The notes under the pieces were generated by a model that was not told where the DNA came from, did no database searches, and saw only the letters and a list, made by a program, of their open reading frames with translations. The translations under genes and the position numbers were made by a program. A DNA stretch of 64,000 nucleotides from contig CAICTM010000069.1 in NCBI GenBank assembly GCA_903772945.1, positions 62,001 to 126,000 on the forward strand, in the 5' to 3' direction. The number at the start of each line of letters is the position of its first letter. Position 1 is the first letter of the stretch. This document shows, one piece after another, positions 63,988-64,000 of the stretch. This DNA comes from Seminavis robusta. Taxonomy: Eukaryota; Bacillariophyta; Bacillariophyceae; Naviculales; Naviculaceae.

Positions 63988-64000
63988 GTTTCTCCTCTCT

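Noticed and set aside
1-64000. Transposons, virus-like elements, CRISPR arrays, tRNA and rRNA genes
   Set aside because: No terminal repeats with coding content, no transposase, reverse transcriptase or integrase motifs, no regularly spaced repeat array with unique spacers, and no tRNA or rRNA core was recognised by eye. A weak tRNA could be missed without a covariance search.

Overview
The window reads as nuclear DNA of a photosynthetic stramenopile, most likely a pennate diatom. The evidence is: compact genes with short GT-AG introns (about 60 to 125 bp); a preprotein carrying the ASAF motif followed by a twin-arginine lumenal signal (complement 14184..15244), typical of complex plastids; a second plastid-type preprotein at 58473..59207; a Ser/Thr/Pro-repeat secreted metalloprotease; and a typical eukaryotic gene set. 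About 28 genes lie on both strands. I found no tRNA, rRNA, CRISPR array, or recognisable transposon or virus-like element. Species assignment is inference.

Layout. 0-9.3 kb: a CGR1/CCDC86 nucleolar protein, an M11 (gametolysin) zinc protease with three exons, a small coiled-coil protein, and a large protein joining two KOW motifs to a compact cellular RNA-dependent RNA polymerase core. 9.3-23.5 kb: an LRR protein ending in a UBR-type zinc finger, 6-phosphogluconate dehydrogenase (5 exons), a thylakoid-lumen protein (4 exons), an ankyrin protein, an LRR protein, a divergent kinesin and an ELM2-SANT-PHD chromatin protein. 23.5-26.7 kb: a gene-poor block with a tandem duplication of about 575-bp period. 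26.7-43.2 kb: an SDR-fold protein whose catalytic Lys is Gln, an RCHY1-type ubiquitin ligase, exonuclease 1, a mitochondrial NAD-glutamate dehydrogenase with an 8-nt microexon and an apparent C-terminal frameshift, a 2.6-kb empty stretch, and a metallo-beta-lactamase-fold hydrolase. 43.2-64 kb: an uncertain ORF pair, a bZIP-basic-region-like protein, a secreted coiled-coil protein, a 2H phosphoesterase, alpha-SNAP, a RibD-type reductase, an NlpC/P60-like protein, a SAP/Tho1-like protein, an acidic Cys-rich secreted protein, a plastid protein, USP14/UBP6 and an SLC25 carrier.

The genes do not form a pathway cluster. They are mixed housekeeping genes (pentose phosphate, glutamate catabolism, riboflavin, SNARE recycling, DNA repair, proteasomal deubiquitination) with lineage-specific ones, and neighbours are often divergent with short shared spacers. 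Spacers are rich in short self-complementary words such as TACCGGTA, CTAGCTAG and TACATGTA. One spacer (59.91-60.14 kb) holds a strikingly ordered set of the heptamer AAAGTCG and its reverse complement. The strongest leads are that array, the KOW-RdRP protein, the GDH microexon, the SDR with its Lys replaced, and the divergent kinesin. Exon boundaries were derived by hand from splice consensus, frame and protein-family continuity; start codons and UTRs remain predictions.
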